A stretch of DNA of 14,689 nt from Tannerella sp. oral taxon 808 (GTDB lineage: Bacteria; Bacteroidota; Bacteroidia; Bacteroidales; Tannerellaceae). Under the pieces are notes generated by a model that worked only from the letters and a program-made list of their open reading frames with translations, did no database searches and was not told the origin of the DNA. This document shows, piece by piece, positions 12,223 to 14,689 of this stretch (positions are counted from its first letter, which is position 1; the number at the start of each line of letters is the position of its first letter). The DNA lies in NCBI GenBank assembly GCA_002890585.1, contig MIQB01000053.1:1-14689 (forward strand), read 5' to 3'. Made by a program: the position numbers and the translations under genes.

Positions 12223-14432
12223 ATACATCTCCCTTCTTCACTCCCGAAGAGAAACGCGAGTTCTTCTCAGCTTACCGCCGCCTGCTCTCGGGTCTTTCCT
12301 CCTGCCTCAAGCCGGAAGACGCGCCCAAGATGAAGGCGCTGATCCGTCGCGTGGTCGCACTTGACTGCTACGGGCGCGACCGCAACGGCATCAACGGCCT
12401 CCTGCGCAACATCAACACGGCTGTCATCGCTACGCACGACATCGGCCTGAAACGTACCCCCGTCATCGCCCTCTTGCTCTACCGCCCGGTGATGAAGAAG
12501 GCCATCACGCTCGACGAGGTGGAGGAATCCTTCGACGCCGACGTGGCCCTGATGATCCGCCGCCTGTTGAAGACGTCCGACCTCTACGCCCGCAACACGG
12601 CCGTCAATTCGGAGAACTTCCACCACCTGCTCTTCTCCTTCGCCGAAGACGTGCGCGTGATCCTCGTCATGATCGCCGACCGCCTCTGCATGATGCGCAT
12701 GGGCAAACAGATCCGCGACGACAACGACCGCATCCGGCTGGCCACCGAGGTCTCCTATCTCTACGCTCCGCTGGCCCATCGCCTCGGCCTTTACACGATC
12801 AAGAGCGAGCTGGAGGATTTGTCGCTGAAATACATCGACCCCGACCGCTACCAGTACATCAAGCAGAAGCTCAACGAGACGAAGCGCTCGCGCGACCGCT
12901 ACATCGCCGAGTTCATCCGCCCCGTGCGCGAGAAACTCGAGCAGGCGGGCCTGCACTTCGACATCAAGGGGCGCACGAAGTCCATCCATTCGATCAACAA
13001 TAAGCTCAAGAAGCAGCACGTGGAGTTCGAGGGCATCTACGACCTCTTCGCCATCCGCATCATCCTCGATACGCCGCCCGAGTCCGAGCGCTCGGAGTGC
13101 TGGCGGGCGTATTCGATCGTCACGGACATGTACCAACCGAACCCGAAGCGCATGCGCGACTGGCTCTCGGTGCCAAAGAGTAACGGTTACGAGAGCCTGC
13201 ACATCACCGTCCTCGGGCCGGACAATCGCTGGGTGGAGGTGCAGATCCGCACGCGGCGCATGGACGAGATCGCCGAACGCGGTCTGGCTGCACATTGGAA
13301 GTATAAAGGAGTAAAGGAGGAGCGCGGACTGGACGAGTTCCTCAACGACGTCCGCGCCATGCTCGAGACGCAGACATCTGACCCGATGGACCTGATGAAG
13401 GAGTTCCGGACAGACCTCTACCAGGACGAGATCTACGTCTTCACACCTACCGGCGAGGTGATCAAGCTGGCCAAGGGCGCCACCGTGCTCGACTTTGCCT
13501 TCGCCATCCACTCCAAGATCGGTTGCAGGTGCATTTCGGGTAAAGTGAACAGCAAGAACGTGCCCATCCGACACACGCTCCAAAACGGCGACTCGGTGGA
13601 GGTCATCACCTCGCCCACGCAATCGCCCAAGCGCGACTGGCTGACGTTCGTCAAGACATCGAAGGCGCGCACGAAGATCAAGCAGGCGCTGCGCGAGGAA
13701 TCGGCCAAGGCGGCGGAATATGCGAAGGAGCTGCTGCAACGGCGCTTCAAGAACCGCAAGATTGAGGTCGAGGAGGCGCTGCTGATGCGTTACATCAAGA
13801 AGAGCGGCTACAAGACGGTGACGGATTTCTATGTCGATATTGCTGAGGGCCATCGCGATCCGAACACCGTGATCGAGGAATATTTAGAGATGGAGCGCCG
13901 CGAGCATGGCGAGATGTCGGAACACGTGGAGAGCCGCAGCGCCGAGGAGTATATCGCCCCGTCCGAGCGCCCCGATGCGCGCGCCGATGAGTTGGTGATC
14001 GACAAGAACCTGACGGGCGTGGAGTATCACTTAGCCAAGTGCTGCAACCCCATCTTCGGCGACCCCATCTTCGGATTCGTCTCCACACGCGGCATCAAGA
14101 TCCACCGCATGAACTGCCCCAACGCACAAGACATGCTCAGCCGCTTCGGCTATCGCGTCATCCGCGCCCGGTGGAGCGGCAAGGGTACGGACGGATACGC
14201 CGTCACGCTCCACATCGTCGGCCAGGACGACCTCGGCATCGTCACCAACATCACGTCCGTGATCAGCAAAGAGCTCGGCGTCATGCTCCGTTCGATCAAC
14301 ATCGACTCCGTCGACGGCCTCTTCCAAGGCAACTTCACCGTCACGGTGAAAGACACCGCCTCGCTCAGTGTCCTGACCAAGAAGCTACAGGCCGTCCGGG
14401 GCGTGAAGAATATCGAGCGACTAAACACGTGA
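12219..14432 (+). CDS. RelA/SpoT family (p)ppGpp synthetase, hydrolase domain degenerate
   Basis: This 737-residue long-form RSH has an N-terminal hydrolase-like domain (about 20-165), a synthetase domain (about 230-365), a TGS domain (404-463), a zinc-finger-like CC...HRMNC segment (608-633) and a C-terminal ACT domain (about 658-737). The synthetase looks active: GRTKSIHSINNKL (251-263), YDLFAIR (274-280), SNGYESLH (321-328), VEVQIRT (339-345) and AERGLAAHWKYK (352-363). The charge motif is RMRD (311-314), close to the RxKD of bifunctional enzymes rather than the ExDD of RelA. In the hydrolase domain the usual LLHDVVEDT box reads LLLYRPVMK (85-93), and HNMR is CMMR, so ppGpp hydrolysis is probably lost. 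Bacteroidota often carry two RSH genes; this would be the synthetase-only one. It is coupled to the HAD gene by an ATGA overlap. Confidence 0.95.
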   Translation: MNTSPFFTPEEKREFFSAYRRLLSGLSSCLKPEDAPKMKALIRRVVALDCYGRDRNGINGLLRNINTAVIATHDIGLKRTPVIALLLYRPVMKKAITLDEVEESFDADVALMIRRLLKTSDLYARNTAVNSENFHHLLFSFAEDVRVILVMIADRLCMMRMGKQIRDDNDRIRLATEVSYLYAPLAHRLGLYTIKSELEDLSLKYIDPDRYQYIKQKLNETKRSRDRYIAEFIRPVREKLEQAGLHFDIKGRTKSIHSINNKLKKQHVEFEGIYDLFAIRIILDTPPESERSECWRAYSIVTDMYQPNPKRMRDWLSVPKSNGYESLHITVLGPDNRWVEVQIRTRRMDEIAERGLAAHWKYKGVKEERGLDEFLNDVRAMLETQTSDPMDLMKEFRTDLYQDEIYVFTPTGEVIKLAKGATVLDFAFAIHSKIGCRCISGKVNSKNVPIRHTLQNGDSVEVITSPTQSPKRDWLTFVKTSKARTKIKQALREESAKAAEYAKELLQRRFKNRKIEVEEALLMRYIKKSGYKTVTDFYVDIAEGHRDPNTVIEEYLEMERREHGEMSEHVESRSAEEYIAPSERPDARADELVIDKNLTGVEYHLAKCCNPIFGDPIFGFVSTRGIKIHRMNCPNAQDMLSRFGYRVIRARWSGKGTDGYAVTLHIVGQDDLGIVTNITSVISKELGVMLRSINIDSVDGLFQGNFTVTVKDTASLSVLTKKLQAVRGVKNIERLNT

Positions 14433-14512
14433 TTCGGCTCCGCATAGCAGCGCATCTGCTGCGTTGCCGGCGACACTCGGTGTTCGGTCATGTATTAAAG
14501 TAACGTGAGTTC

Positions 14513-14538
14513 GACGTAAGAATGAGGTTCCTTACGTC
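14513..14538 (+). other. Perfect 8-bp dyad downstream of the RSH gene
   Basis: GACGTAAG (14513-14520) and CTTACGTC (14531-14538) flank a 10-nt loop. No T tract follows, so it is not a clear intrinsic terminator. It may still protect the transcript 3' end, or it may be an operator for something beyond the window. The rest of 14433-14593 holds only short weak dyads. Confidence 0.45.
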
Positions 14539-14593
14539 CACATCATGTCTTTGTTAGAGTACTCGGGCGGACAAAATGTTTTCGGAAATGCTT

Positions 14594-14689
14594 GCGGGAA
14601 TCCCGCAACGAACAAAAACTACTTTTTGGCGCTCGCGGGATTTCCGCAACGAGGAAAAAGTGCTTTTTGGGCTTTGCGGGATTCCCGCA
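14594..14689. repeat. 41-bp tandem repeat array running off the window
   Basis: GCGGGA-type unit starts occur at 14594, 14635 and 14676, an exact 41-bp period. Each unit has a palindrome with 6-bp arms around one base (GCGGGAATCCCGC in copy 1) and an A-tract/T-tract dyad (for example AAAAAG-TG-CTTTTT in copy 2). A diverged earlier copy seems to lie at about 14555-14593. The array continues past the window end, so copy number is unknown. Confidence 0.85.

Noticed and set aside
12267..13853. 528-residue antisense ORF inside the RelA/SpoT-family gene
   Set aside because: It is fully antisense to a gene with clear domain matches and reflects high GC with few stop codons. Its composition (His, Val, Asp and Leu rich) is typical of a shadow frame.
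14555..14575. TGTCTTTG-like -7 box near 14549 for a gene to the right
   Set aside because: It differs from TAnnTTTG at the conserved A, and no downstream start codon with coding sequence lies inside the window.

Overview
The window comes from a GC-rich member of the Bacteroidota, most likely order Bacteroidales and possibly Tannerella-like. Several genes have a Bacteroidetes-type -7 promoter box (TAnnTTTG) 20-45 nt upstream of the start. Shine-Dalgarno sites are mostly absent. The protein families also fit: a YfhO membrane protein, a DUF6261-like protein, a CMD-cupin fusion, a long two-domain NAD synthetase and a RelA/SpoT paralogue with a degenerate hydrolase domain. The genus is inferred from general resemblance only. 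No rRNA, tRNA, transposase or CRISPR array was seen.

Layout: (1) 1-2718, a 42-bp tandem repeat, then yfhO (+) with its own promoter and a strong intrinsic terminator. (2) 2719-6583, a minus-strand block reading right to left: yeiH, a 553-bp array of 41-bp repeats, an exported CMD-cupin protein, then greA and a HIT-family hydrolase. greA has a long leader containing a terminator-like hairpin. (3) 6614-9656, back-to-back promoters for yeiH and asnA, then asnA and nadE in tandem (+). (4) 9661-11463, an accessory-looking segment: a hicAB toxin-antitoxin pair with a short HicB, a terminator, an AT-rich 42/84-bp repeat array and a DUF6261-like gene. (5) 11557-14689, a HAD phosphatase translationally coupled (ATGA overlap) to a RelA/SpoT-family synthetase, followed by another 41-bp repeat array that runs off the window.

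Three patterns stand out. First, the glutaminase half of NadE appears to have lost all three catalytic residues (Glu, Lys, Cys), and the gene lies directly behind asnA, an enzyme that uses free ammonia by family definition; together they look like an ammonia-fed amidation unit. Second, the window holds four intergenic tandem arrays of different sequence that share a 41-42 bp unit (about four helical turns), each with an internal dyad. Third, three short tracts of 7-bp repeats lie on or beside stop codons. The rest is ordinary core metabolism and housekeeping.
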